Below are positions 37,637-46,393 of a stretch of 64,000 bases of DNA, in pieces. Where the stretch lies: NCBI GenBank assembly GCA_027082955.1, contig JALWTA010000045.1, positions 1 through 64,000 on the forward strand. The letters are read 5' to 3'. The position numbers and the translations under genes were made by a program. The stretch's first letter is position 1; the number at the start of each line of letters is the position of its first letter. The stretch is from Sulfurovum sp. Lineage in GTDB: Bacteria > Campylobacterota > Campylobacteria > Campylobacterales > Sulfurovaceae. The notes beneath the pieces are model-generated. The model did not search any database, had not been told where the DNA came from, and saw only the letters and a list, made by a program, of their open reading frames with translations.

Positions 37637-39043
37637 TTAGAGTGTCTCCATCTCTTTCAGTGTTGCGAGCAGGGCACCTAGTTTGTTCCTGACTTCCAAA
37701 TATTCCAGTTCCGGCACGGAATCTGCCACCACACCTGCACCTGCCTGAAGGGTGATGCCTTCATCATTGATAAGTGAAGTTCTGATGGCAATGGCGGAGT
37801 CCATGTTGCCATTGAAGGAGAAGTAGCCAACGCTGCCAGAGTAGAAACCGCGTTTGAGACCTTCGTATTGTGCGATGAGCTCCATGGCTTTGATCTTGGG
37901 TGCTCCTGTCATGGTACCGGCGGTAAAGGTAGCGGCAAAGAGGTCGAACATATCTTTGCCATCCTCTATGACCGCTTCAACATCGGAGACCATGTGCATG
38001 ACGTGGCTGTAGCGCTCCACACGCATCATGTCTGTCACTTCAACCGTACCTGTCTTTGCCACACGCCCTACATCATTGCGTCCAAGGTCAATGAGCATCA
38101 GGTGTTCTGCACACTCTTTGGGGTCGTTCAGCATCTCAACTTCGAGCTCTTTATCTCTTGCCAGAGTCTTTCCGCGTTTTCTGGTACCGGCAATAGGACG
38201 CAACAATATATCCCCATCTGTTAGACGTACCATCACTTCAGGGCTGGAACCGCATATGGAGAAGTCTTCATAGTCAAGCAAAAAGAGGTAAGGAGAGGGG
38301 TTTTTAGAACGCAAAATGCGGTAGAAACTCAGCGGGTCTATCTTTCCTTTCTGGGTATAACGGTTGGAGAGGAGTATCTGGAAAATGTCACCGGAACGAA
38401 TATTCTCTTTGGATTCGACCACCAGCTGTTTAAAACGCTCCTCATCGATGCTGAATGTCCCTTCCCCATCGAGTTCAACCGGTTTGAGTGGCATAGGGGT
38501 AAAGTCTTCATGTACTAGATTCTCTATTTCCTCAAGTGCATCTGCCATGCTTTCATCATTTAAAATGAAAGTGAGTTTGGCACTCTTGTGTGAGTAGGCT
38601 ATGATAATTTTTGGGCGTACCAGATCAAGGTCGGGAGTGTTGAGGGGATCAAGAAGCTGATCCATACTCTCTTCAAGTACCGGCTCGAAGACCTTGACCA
38701 TATCATATGCAATAAAACCTATGAAGCCATCAACAAAGGAGAAACCGACTTCATCGGCTTTTTGCTTATACGCCTCTTTGTCAATATTGGCATAATAGTC
38801 CTTGAGGAAAGTGAACGGATCCTCTTCCAGAATACGTCCGTGCCCCTCGGCATCATGATAATTGGTGATCTTGTTCTTGTAAACGATCCGCTCTTTGGCA
38901 CCGATGGTAATGAAGGAAAAATTGCCGTCACTGGTGTTGACAACACTTTCAAAGAGCATGGTCACTTCGTCAGGGAAACGTGCTTTGATCTCCCCATAGA
39001 GTGCAACAGGTGTAAGTTGGTCGAAAAGTAGAGTTTTATGCAT
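37637..39043 (-). CDS. trpE: anthranilate synthase component I
   Basis: TrpE makes anthranilate from chorismate with glutamine-derived ammonia. The 468-residue protein has the chorismate-binding blocks RSGDIFQILLSNRY, SPSPYLFLL-type (NPSPYLFLLDYEDFSICGSSPE), LRPIAGTRKRG, HLMLIDLGRNDVGRV and FTAGTMTGAPKIKAMELI. No fused glutaminase domain is present, and no trpG is adjacent. It sits between the SPOR gene and aroE with gaps of 11 and 2 bases, suggesting one leftward operon. Confidence 0.93.
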   Translation of the reverse strand: MHKTLLFDQLTPVALYGEIKARFPDEVTMLFESVVNTSDGNFSFITIGAKERIVYKNKITNYHDAEGHGRILEEDPFTFLKDYYANIDKEAYKQKADEVGFSFVDGFIGFIAYDMVKVFEPVLEESMDQLLDPLNTPDLDLVRPKIIIAYSHKSAKLTFILNDESMADALEEIENLVHEDFTPMPLKPVELDGEGTFSIDEERFKQLVVESKENIRSGDIFQILLSNRYTQKGKIDPLSFYRILRSKNPSPYLFLLDYEDFSICGSSPEVMVRLTDGDILLRPIAGTRKRGKTLARDKELEVEMLNDPKECAEHLMLIDLGRNDVGRVAKTGTVEVTDMMRVERYSHVMHMVSDVEAVIEDGKDMFDLFAATFTAGTMTGAPKIKAMELIAQYEGLKRGFYSGSVGYFSFNGNMDSAIAIRTSLINDEGITLQAGAGVVADSVPELEYLEVRNKLGALLATLKEMETL

Positions 39044-39054
39044 TTGCGGCAGCC

Positions 39055-39819
39055 TTATTTGGTAAAGACAAATGCACTTTTGTTAATGCGGCTCTTGATC
39101 GGAACGATCGCTTTATCTGCTGCTGCTCTGTTTTTGTAAGGACCAATAAGCACTTTCTTCATACCATTTGGGGCATTGAAGACTACATAGTGGTATCCGC
39201 TGCTTCGAATTGCATGGATGAGCCTGGAGTCAGCGCTGGGTGTTTTGCTGAATGAACCAACCTGTACATAGTATGCGGAAGGAAGTCTAGAAGCTGGTTG
39301 AGTGATCTTTGGCTTGTGTGCTTTAGGTGCAGCAGTTGTTTTGTGCTCAACCGGTGCAGGTTCTCTTGTAGGTATGGCTACAACCTCAGATGTTTTTGGT
39401 TGTGTTGATGCTGTTGAAGCAGTTTTGGTCTCTGTTTTGTTTTCGGATGGGACAGTTGTCTGTGTCTGTGACGCATTAACTGTGACGGTCTCCTCTTTTA
39501 CGGTCTCTTGCTGTGTATCAGAAGATGAATCTGAAGAGTCCAGTTCGCTTTTGATCATTTTAGAAAGGTCATCTTCCTCTTCTGAAGCTTCGGATGGTGT
39601 ATCTGGTTTGAGGGTCAGTTCCGGGCTGATCACTTCACTGTTGGTGTCAGCGAGTTCCGGATTTTGTACTTCTGGGGTTTTGAGGATGATCTTCGTAAGA
39701 ATAATGGCAACGATCAGGACAACAATCAAGAGGGCAATGATCGTCAAAAAACCCTTGGCTTTGCTTTGCTTGTGTGTATCGGTATCGATAATAAGGTCGT
39801 CTAAATTGTGATCGTTCAT
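39055..39819 (-). CDS. SPOR-domain membrane protein
   Basis: The 254-residue protein is bitopic: a short cytosolic tail, one membrane helix (about 24-46), a long Ser/Thr/Glu/Pro-rich periplasmic linker (50-175), and a C-terminal SPOR domain (YYVQVGSFSKTPSADSRL ... VLIGPYKNRAAAD). SPOR domains bind denuded peptidoglycan at the septum, so a role in division or wall maintenance is likely. A SPOR gene also precedes aroE in Campylobacter jejuni, by recollection. GGAGA lies about 10 bases before the ATG. Confidence 0.85.
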   Translation of the reverse strand: MNDHNLDDLIIDTDTHKQSKAKGFLTIIALLIVVLIVAIILTKIILKTPEVQNPELADTNSEVISPELTLKPDTPSEASEEEDDLSKMIKSELDSSDSSSDTQQETVKEETVTVNASQTQTTVPSENKTETKTASTASTQPKTSEVVAIPTREPAPVEHKTTAAPKAHKPKITQPASRLPSAYYVQVGSFSKTPSADSRLIHAIRSSGYHYVVFNAPNGMKKVLIGPYKNRAAADKAIVPIKSRINKSAFVFTK

Positions 39820-39978
39820 AATGGAAAGCGTCTCCGGCTATTTTTGGATTATTATACCCTATGCAAAGTTATAGAAACGTTTATGCAGATTGCTTGACGG
39901 AAAACGGTTTTGAAAGTATGTCTGAAGTTCTGTATTTGGAGTATGGGATTTGTAAACGGGCAGTATAAAAGACAGAAC

Positions 39979-40003
39979 GCCATCCCGCAAGTGCGGGAGT
40001 GGC
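39979..40003 (-). terminator. stem-loop terminator of the heptaheme cytochrome gene
   Basis: On the minus strand GCCACTCCCGC pairs with GCGGGATGGC across a 4-base loop, with one bulged base, followed by a T-rich stretch (GTTCTGTCTTTTATA). It begins 16 bases after the stop codon at 40020. Confidence 0.6.
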
Positions 40004-40019
40004 ATAGTGAAGAAAGCTG

Positions 40020-42383
40020 TTATTTCCAGCTGTTCTTAACAACTTTTGCAGAAGCGCTGTAAGGATACTTCTGTACAAGTTTTTTGACAGAAAGTTTTTG
40101 ATCACCTTCTCTCATGAAGTGAGCCAGTGTGACTGCTGCCCAGTAGTCGTTAGCATATTTGGTGCCTTCAAGCTGTACAGGTACACCGTTTTTGTTGACA
40201 GTGTGACATGCCGCACAGGTAACCGGTCCAGCATACTTGCCGTCTGGTGAATACTGAAGTGCCTGCTCATGCGTTGTTACGTCCACTGTTCTCTCTTTAC
40301 CGTCAAATCTGGTAGAGTAGAGTCCGTGAGTCGATTCGTGACATGTTTGACAAGCAATACTTCCGTGTGCCTTTGAGTATCTGTAGAGAGAGTACTTGTT
40401 AGGCTGGTCGATTGGGAAGTATTTTCCACCTGTATTTTGCTCAACGAATGGTGCTGCGTGACAGTCTGCACAGTGAGGTTCAGATGCTGCAAGCCACCAG
40501 TCATTTCCACCTGACGCTGCTTTGTAAGGTACTGCTCCGCCTTTTGGATGGTTCCAAGGTTTAAGGTCGAGTTTACCGTTTTTGCCGACATTTTTGACCA
40601 GTGTTGCTGACTTATGCTCAGTGTAGTACTTAAGTACTTCGTTTTTGCCTGTTGTTTTAGGATCAGCAATCGCTGCGAATTTCTTCATGCTTCCGCCCGC
40701 AACCACTTTTACGATCTCTTTGAGAGATTTGTTTCTGATCGTCTTACCTGTCTGCTTAGAGTCGTTTTTAATATCATCATACGCATACATAGCTTGTGCC
40801 ACTTTGGTGTGACAGTTTGTACAGTAGAGACCTCTCATCTCTTTTACAGGTTTTCCGTGCTCGTCTTTCATAGAGACATTCTTAAGCTGCCATTTACCAT
40901 AGGCATTCAGGAAGAATGGTGGTTTAGCGCTTGGGTTGGAGTGCGCATCACGTCTAACATAACATCCGCCACCTGATTTTCTGATATCCCCTTTGGAGAA
41001 TCTTCCTTCACCGTATCTGTCTGTAACACGGAATGGGTTGGTGTCGTCGTTCATGTTAGGATTCTGGAAGTGTGTTGGGTGACAAGACTGACATGCCTGT
41101 GTTCTTCCCGCACCATCTGGCATAGGTACCATACCAAGGTGGAATCCGTGAATTGCTTCTGTAAGTGTTTTTGCTTTGACCGCTTTGTAGCCTGTCGCAA
41201 CCGGTCTTGGCTCCTGGAGGTTACCCGATACGTTGTCACCATGACAGTCAGCACAGTTGACTTCACCGACTTTTCCGAGACGGTTTCCTGGAGCATCTGG
41301 TCTGTAGTCGCTCAGGAAGTGTGTACCATGGTGCTTGTCGTGGAGTGAGAGAATGTTGATGGAAGCTTCTGAAAGTCTTGCCATATATTCACTCTCATCC
41401 GGATAGCTCTTCCAGTATTTGTATTCCTGATCAGAGTACTTGAGTCCCTCATCTCTTGCCATTTGTGCCGCTTTACCATTTCTGGAGTGACATGCATAAC
41501 AGTTAGGGATATCAACAGGGTTGGTACCGAAATATCTGTACGGTTTACCGTGGATATCTGTGATTTCATCACCGGCAGTATTGTGCAGTTCAACCTGAGA
41601 GTACTGGAACGGCTGGAAATCTTTTTGGGTAATAGAACGGATCGTACCTTTTCTGGTTGTGTCGTTGAACGCTGTAAGCGGCAGACCCAGAGCATCCCAG
41701 ATATGTGATGCAGTCAGAATAAGTTTAACGTTCTTCACAGGTGGGACAAGTGTATCTGTCATGACCACGTTACCACCATCTTTACCGGCATAGTCAAGAT
41801 AACCGCCAGATACTGGTTTCCCGGATGGTCCCGCATCGATTTTGACTTTGATCTGATGTCCAATGCGCAGTCTGTCTTTATCTTTGGCACCCTGAGGGAT
41901 TGTACCTTCGAGATCTTTGTAGATGAAGAGGTGTCCCCAGACATAGTTGGCAACGTTGTCACCAGGACTGTCAAAGTGTCCGTCTCCGTCAACATCTTTT
42001 GGAACAGACCAGTACTTCATCTTGTTCCCTTCGGAGTAGGAGTTGTCTCTAACATTGTAGTAGAGCTTCACTTTGTCCTCAGGTGAGAGCAGTTTTGGCA
42101 GCTTTCCGTTTCTTCCAGACTGCACGGCTTGTGCCTGAATGGAGTTGTAAGGCGGGATCACACAACAGTAGCTCATCTCAAAACCGACACAGTGCATGCC
42201 GAGTTCATAGTTGATGAAAATGTTGTAATCGTTCTTTGGCTGGTAAGCTGTCTTACCGTGGACTTTTACTTTCTGCAGACCGTCAAGAGAAAACGGAGGT
42301 TTCTTGTCGTAACCCGAAGAGGCAAAAGTGACTGAAGCGATCATAGATGCAGCAACAGTACTTTTCAGGATTGTTGAAATCAT
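40020..42383 (-). CDS. large secreted heptaheme c-type cytochrome
   Basis: The protein has 787 residues and a signal peptide (residues 1-22). The N-terminal third has no heme sites but carries a Cys cluster, MHCVGFEMSYCCV (Cys65, 73, 74). Seven CxxCH sites follow from mid-protein: CYACH, CADCH, CQSCH, CTNCH, CADCH, CQTCH and CAACH. Many His residues could be distal ligands. It is probably a periplasmic or surface redox enzyme or electron carrier; I cannot name the substrate. A strong AAGGAG site precedes the ATG, a terminator follows, and flanking gaps show it is transcribed alone. Confidence 0.8.
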   Translation of the reverse strand: MISTILKSTVAASMIASVTFASSGYDKKPPFSLDGLQKVKVHGKTAYQPKNDYNIFINYELGMHCVGFEMSYCCVIPPYNSIQAQAVQSGRNGKLPKLLSPEDKVKLYYNVRDNSYSEGNKMKYWSVPKDVDGDGHFDSPGDNVANYVWGHLFIYKDLEGTIPQGAKDKDRLRIGHQIKVKIDAGPSGKPVSGGYLDYAGKDGGNVVMTDTLVPPVKNVKLILTASHIWDALGLPLTAFNDTTRKGTIRSITQKDFQPFQYSQVELHNTAGDEITDIHGKPYRYFGTNPVDIPNCYACHSRNGKAAQMARDEGLKYSDQEYKYWKSYPDESEYMARLSEASINILSLHDKHHGTHFLSDYRPDAPGNRLGKVGEVNCADCHGDNVSGNLQEPRPVATGYKAVKAKTLTEAIHGFHLGMVPMPDGAGRTQACQSCHPTHFQNPNMNDDTNPFRVTDRYGEGRFSKGDIRKSGGGCYVRRDAHSNPSAKPPFFLNAYGKWQLKNVSMKDEHGKPVKEMRGLYCTNCHTKVAQAMYAYDDIKNDSKQTGKTIRNKSLKEIVKVVAGGSMKKFAAIADPKTTGKNEVLKYYTEHKSATLVKNVGKNGKLDLKPWNHPKGGAVPYKAASGGNDWWLAASEPHCADCHAAPFVEQNTGGKYFPIDQPNKYSLYRYSKAHGSIACQTCHESTHGLYSTRFDGKERTVDVTTHEQALQYSPDGKYAGPVTCAACHTVNKNGVPVQLEGTKYANDYWAAVTLAHFMREGDQKLSVKKLVQKYPYSASAKVVKNSWK

Positions 42384-42674
42384 TTTTTAGTCTCCTTTTA
42401 AATTTGATTACAGACAATTTTCACATCAAAAAGGTTAAGAACGCTTTAAAAATGATGGAAAATATACATTTTTTTTTATTTTGACCCATAAGAGAAAGTG
42501 ATTTATATTCTAGCCTAATGTTTAAAATAATGGTAGAAAATAATAAGCTCAGAATAGCTGTAATGCCCATAATATCGGTCGATTTAAAGGGTATTAAGAT
42601 TGGAATGATTTTATTGGAGGAATTCAGAGAAGATTCAGGGTAATACATTTTTTATCGTTGCGAGAGCAAAAGCT

Positions 42675-43349
42675 CTATTTCGCAATATGGTGTTTGGGGT
42701 TAAAGTCCAGCCCCTTTAAAAGTGCTTCGGTTGCATCCGGCTCTTTCTTCTGCAATTCTTTCATGACTTCCACTGGTCTGTCCATTTTAAAGGTCTCTGT
42801 ACGTACCAGTGTTCCGTTCTCATCATAATATTTTTTCTTACCCTCTTTGTAGCCATGAACATAGCGAACTTCGGAAGCGAGTTTCCCGTCAGGATAATAC
42901 TCTTTTTCAATTCCTTCTTTTCTACCGTTTTTATAGGGTACTTCAAGGGCAAGCGCCCCTGTGTCAAAATAGGCCTTATATGGACCTTCTTTTTTATCAA
43001 ACAGATAGTTCACTTCCGAACGCAGTTTACCGTTGCTGTAGAAGAGCTGGTTGCGTCCATGACGCTTTCCATGCTGATAATAAAGAATTTCCAGAAGATG
43101 TCCCTGACGGTCAAACCAGCGCATCTCTCCTTCACGTTTGCCTTCAACATAACGGACACTGTAGGCAAGTTCTCCGGTATTGTAGTAGATCTTTTCCCAT
43201 CCGTCTTTAATGCCTTCTGTGGTTTTGGTGCGTGTACCATCTTTATATTCGATGCGTGACTTGACCACGCCGTTTTTAAAATATTCGGTAAACAGTTCTG
43301 CCTGCAGCAGTGATAGACTGCATAGACCTGCCAAGACTATTCGTTTCAT
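42675..43349 (-). CDS. secreted YwqK/MORN-type repeat protein
   Basis: The 224-residue protein has a signal peptide (MKRIVLAGLCSLSLLQA). It then shows about seven repeats of 20-24 residues with the pattern YxxGxLxxEVxYxxGxKEG, typical of the YwqK/MORN-variant family. Such repeats form extended beta-hairpin sheets and bind protein or membrane partners; some are labelled antitoxins, without support here. The 291-base gap upstream of it toward 42384 has no gene I can support. A bulged hairpin overlaps its stop codon (42657-42686). Confidence 0.78.
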   Translation of the reverse strand: MKRIVLAGLCSLSLLQAELFTEYFKNGVVKSRIEYKDGTRTKTTEGIKDGWEKIYYNTGELAYSVRYVEGKREGEMRWFDRQGHLLEILYYQHGKRHGRNQLFYSNGKLRSEVNYLFDKKEGPYKAYFDTGALALEVPYKNGRKEGIEKEYYPDGKLASEVRYVHGYKEGKKKYYDENGTLVRTETFKMDRPVEVMKELQKKEPDATEALLKGLDFNPKHHIAK

Positions 43350-43460
43350 GTTGTATGCTCCCTTGCAAATATGTGAGTTTTATGTCGCTAATCTTACTAG
43401 GTAAAGGTTAACATCAAACTTATTTTACTGTATAAAACTACATTATTAATATCGTTGGGC

Positions 43461-43466
43461 TATAAT
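43461..43466 (+). promoter_or_regulatory. -10 promoter box
   Basis: TATAAT, preceded by TTGGGC, lies 34 bases before the ATG at 43501. It drives the secreted NrfJ-like gene, which is divergent from the YwqK-type gene. Confidence 0.5.
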
Positions 43467-43500
43467 ACGTGGACACAAACAATATATAGTGGAGATAGAT

Positions 43501-44223
43501 ATGAAAAAAATCGTAATAGTTGCACTGTTGGGGTATGGCATGCTTAACGCCAAACCGCAGATGACAAACGCTACGGATGCTGACAGCGCAGGCAAAGGTA
43601 TTGTGTATGGGAAAGTACTGGAAAAAAAAGAGGTAATGGGATACGACTATCTCAAGGTCGACCAGAACGGTACACAACGGTGGGTAGCGATTGCCAAAGC
43701 GCCTGTGAATGTAGGAGACCGGATCGGTTTCGATACGAAAACGGTTATGAAAAATTTTAAAAGCAGAGGACTGGGGCGTACCTTTAAGGAGATCGTTTTT
43801 GCTAATGAGGTTTATCTCCCCGGAAAACCTGCTGTTGCGGGAAGCATGAAAGCGGTGTTGTCCAATGATATCGCTTCGGTATCGGAAAGTGAAACTTCGG
43901 CAAAAGATTTTAAACCAAAGCCTTTCTATACGGTAGAGGAAGTACATCGTTTTCGGAAAATGCTCAACGGAAAAACCATTAGCGTTAAAGCAACTGTCTA
44001 TAAAGTTGCACGGCAGATCATGAAACGGGACTGGGTACATTTGGGTGACGGAACAGGCAATGAGCAGAAACTGACAGACGATCTTGTCTTTACTGCACAG
44101 CATGCAGGCGTACAGGCAGGAGATCATGTCATTGCAACAGGTAAAATCATAGTGGATAAAGATTTTGGGTATGGCTATTTCTACAGAGTAATGGGAGAGA
44201 ATGCAGTATTCAAAAAGCAGTAG
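43501..44223 (+). CDS. secreted NrfJ-like/OB-fold protein
   Basis: The 240-residue protein has a signal peptide (MKKIVIVALLGYGMLNA). Two related halves follow. The first has GKVLEKKEVMGYDYLKVDQNGTQRWVAI, GDRIGF and MKNFKSRGLGRTFKEIVFA, a pattern seen in NrfJ-like proteins. The second half resembles an OB-fold unit (GKTISVKATVYKVA ... WVHLGDGTG). Function is unknown, though NrfJ proteins occur with nitrite-reductase cytochromes in this phylum. GGAGA five bases upstream chooses the ATG at 43501. It stands alone between YwqK-type and small secreted genes. Confidence 0.65.
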   Translation: MKKIVIVALLGYGMLNAKPQMTNATDADSAGKGIVYGKVLEKKEVMGYDYLKVDQNGTQRWVAIAKAPVNVGDRIGFDTKTVMKNFKSRGLGRTFKEIVFANEVYLPGKPAVAGSMKAVLSNDIASVSESETSAKDFKPKPFYTVEEVHRFRKMLNGKTISVKATVYKVARQIMKRDWVHLGDGTGNEQKLTDDLVFTAQHAGVQAGDHVIATGKIIVDKDFGYGYFYRVMGENAVFKKQ

Positions 44224-44320
44224 AATTGATGAAGATTATCAAATTTAAATATTATAACAGGTTATTTATTATATAATTTCGTCAAATTTTATAGAACAGT
44301 CATGTTCAAAGGATATCTCT

Positions 44321-44578
44321 ATGAAATGGTTAGTATTGCATATAGCGCTGCTCAGTATTGTGAGCGCAGGGTTCTTTAATGAAGAAGCAAAGTCTGAGAA
44401 AGCTAAAATGCTTGAAAATAAGCGGCTATGTAAACTCTTTACACAAAAAGCTGAAACATATAAGAAAACAATGAGACATGACATACTTGCCAAAACAACA
44501 CTGGCATCATATGAAGAGCGTGCTCAAATGTTCTGCGGAAAAGCCAAAAAGATCGAAAAAGAGCTTGAAAAAGAGTGA
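44321..44578 (+). CDS. small secreted protein of unknown function
   Basis: The 85-residue protein has a signal peptide (MKWLVLHIALLSIVSAG), leaving a mature, highly charged, probably helical chain of about 68 residues with two Cys (CKLF and FCGKAK) that could form a disulfide linking two helices. AAGGA precedes the ATG, and TATAAT at 44272 may be the promoter. No family is recognised. Confidence 0.6.
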   Translation: MKWLVLHIALLSIVSAGFFNEEAKSEKAKMLENKRLCKLFTQKAETYKKTMRHDILAKTTLASYEERAQMFCGKAKKIEKELEKE

Positions 44579-44590
44579 AATAGGTTTCCT

Positions 44591-45097
44591 TCAACCTATT
44601 TGCCGATAAGGAAGTGTGACAATATTGTATGCTTCCGGGAGCATGCTGGAAGGGAGTGTTTTCCAGTGTTTGTTTACCCGTGTTTTAAGTTTGTCTGAGA
44701 GCATTGCAAGGTAACTTTCTGCTTCATCAAGCGGCATACCATGAACACGGATAAACGCCTGTACCTTCTCTTCATCCTTTCCTTTAAACAGTGTGAAGTC
44801 CTCTATACCTTCTGTCCGAAAAAGATGTTTGACAAGTGGTATGAAGCGCTGATACTCCTCACCCTTATACTCGATGATCAGATAGTCTGTCAATCCCTCT
44901 TTGAGCAGTGGAACGGCAATGGTGTAGTCTCTATTGAGGTGTTGCTCTACAAGCAGGGGGGTCAATGGCTCGTCGATACGCTCGAACTTGGCGTAGAAGG
45001 TGCGGTTGTCAAACTGTATCTGTTCGACAACGCGGGGTCGCTTGATGTAGTAGTGGTCGCTCTCAAATTCCAGATCGAAGAGTTTGATGCGCGACAC
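44591..45097 (-). CDS. DUF1882-family protein
   Basis: This protein of about 168 residues follows glyA, in the position of the DUF1882 gene in Helicobacter and Campylobacter (recollected synteny). It starts SRIKLFDLEFESDHYYIKRPRVV and has no signal peptide or membrane segment. Function is unknown. The GTG at 45097 lies 4 bases past the glyA stop; an alternative TTG at 45142 would overlap glyA by 41 bases and is rejected. Confidence 0.7.
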   Translation of the reverse strand: MSRIKLFDLEFESDHYYIKRPRVVEQIQFDNRTFYAKFERIDEPLTPLLVEQHLNRDYTIAVPLLKEGLTDYLIIEYKGEEYQRFIPLVKHLFRTEGIEDFTLFKGKDEEKVQAFIRVHGMPLDEAESYLAMLSDKLKTRVNKHWKTLPSSMLPEAYNIVTLPYRQIG

Positions 45098-45101
45098 CTT
45101 G

Positions 45102-46352
45102 TTAGTAGATAGGCTTGTCGTAGATGACGAAGTTGGAAGCAAGCGCTTTCATCTCCTCTTTGATCTTCGCATGCAGCTCGCTGTCGTTGATGTTGTCCAG
45201 TACATCGGCGATCTTGTTGGCGATGATCTCAAACTCCGCTTCTTTCATACCGCGGCTGGTAAGCGCAGGTGAACCGATACGGATACCAGAGGTAACAAAC
45301 GGACTGCGTGTTTCACCCGGAACAGTGTTTTTGTTGACGGTAATACCCGCAGCTCCGAGTGCTGCATCGGCATCTTTTCCTGAGAAGTCTTTGTCAAGGA
45401 AGCTGACAAGTACAAGGTGGTTGTCAGTCCCGCCTGAGACGACATTGTATCCGCGTTTCATCAGTACTTCTGCCAGTACTGAAGCGTTTTTCTTGACCTG
45501 CTTGGCATAGGTTTTCCATGCATCTGAGAGGTTGTGCTTGAAGCCTACCGCTTTTGCTGCTACCACATGTACCAGCGGACCACCCTGAAGTCCCGGGAAG
45601 ATTGCTGAGTTGATCTTCTTGGCGATATCTTCATCGTTGGTCATGATCATCCCGCCTCTTGGTCCTGCGAGTGTTTTGTGTGTGGTGGTAGTAACCACAT
45701 CGGCATAAGGGAACGGGCTTGGGTGTTCACCGGCACAGACAAGACCTGCAATGTGTGCAATGTCTGCAAAGAGGATAGCACCCACTTCATCGGCAATCTC
45801 TCTAAACTTCTTGAAGTCGATCTCTCTGGCATAGGCAGAGGCACCGCAGACGATGATGTTTGGCTGTACAGTCTTGGCGATCTCCATGACTTTGTCGTAG
45901 TTGATACGTCCGTCAAGCTCTACACCGTAGGTAAAGCTCTGATAGTTTTTGCCTGAGAAGCTTGGCTTTGAGCCGTGAGTGAGGTGTCCGCCGTGGCTGA
46001 GATCCATACCGAGGATCTTGTCATAAGGCTTAAGCAGTGCCGCATAGACCGCGCCGTTTGCCTGAGAGCCTGAGTGTGGCTGTACGTTGGCATATTCGCA
46101 TCCAAAGAGTTCACAGGCTCTGTCAATCGCAAGCTGCTCGACCTTGTCGGCAAACTTACATCCGCCGTAGTAGCGTTTGCCCGGATACCCTTCGGCATAT
46201 TTGTTGGTAAATACTGATCCCATTGCCTCCATGACCGCAGGGATGGTGAAGTTCTCAGATGCGATCATCTCAAGATGGTTTGTCTGTCTCTCAAGCTCGT
46301 TTTCGATCGCTTCAAAAATCTCCGGATCGAATGTTTCCATTGCGTAACTCAT
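45102..46352 (-). CDS. glyA: serine hydroxymethyltransferase
   Basis: GlyA interconverts serine and glycine with tetrahydrofolate, using PLP. The 416-residue protein has [47 protein letters not shown], and the PLP-lysine motif [36 protein letters not shown] supplies the C-terminal substrate site. It lies between lysS and the DUF1882 gene in a leftward operon. Confidence 0.97.
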   Translation of the reverse strand: MSYAMETFDPEIFEAIENELERQTNHLEMIASENFTIPAVMEAMGSVFTNKYAEGYPGKRYYGGCKFADKVEQLAIDRACELFGCEYANVQPHSGSQANGAVYAALLKPYDKILGMDLSHGGHLTHGSKPSFSGKNYQSFTYGVELDGRINYDKVMEIAKTVQPNIIVCGASAYAREIDFKKFREIADEVGAILFADIAHIAGLVCAGEHPSPFPYADVVTTTTHKTLAGPRGGMIMTNDEDIAKKINSAIFPGLQGGPLVHVVAAKAVGFKHNLSDAWKTYAKQVKKNASVLAEVLMKRGYNVVSGGTDNHLVLVSFLDKDFSGKDADAALGAAGITVNKNTVPGETRSPFVTSGIRIGSPALTSRGMKEAEFEIIANKIADVLDNINDSELHAKIKEEMKALASNFVIYDKPIY

Positions 46353-46393
46353 AGATATCCTTTATGCTTTATTGTTGGATTTATATCCAATTT

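Noticed and set aside
42518-42643. 41-codon ORF (MFKIMVENN start) between the cytochrome and YwqK-type genes
   Set aside because: No ribosome binding site, no recognisable family, and the opposite strand is equally open; chance in A/T-rich DNA is more likely.
42421-42648. 75-codon minus-strand ORF in the same gap
   Set aside because: Low-complexity hydrophobic composition, no RBS, and it would overlap the promoter region of the heptaheme cytochrome gene.
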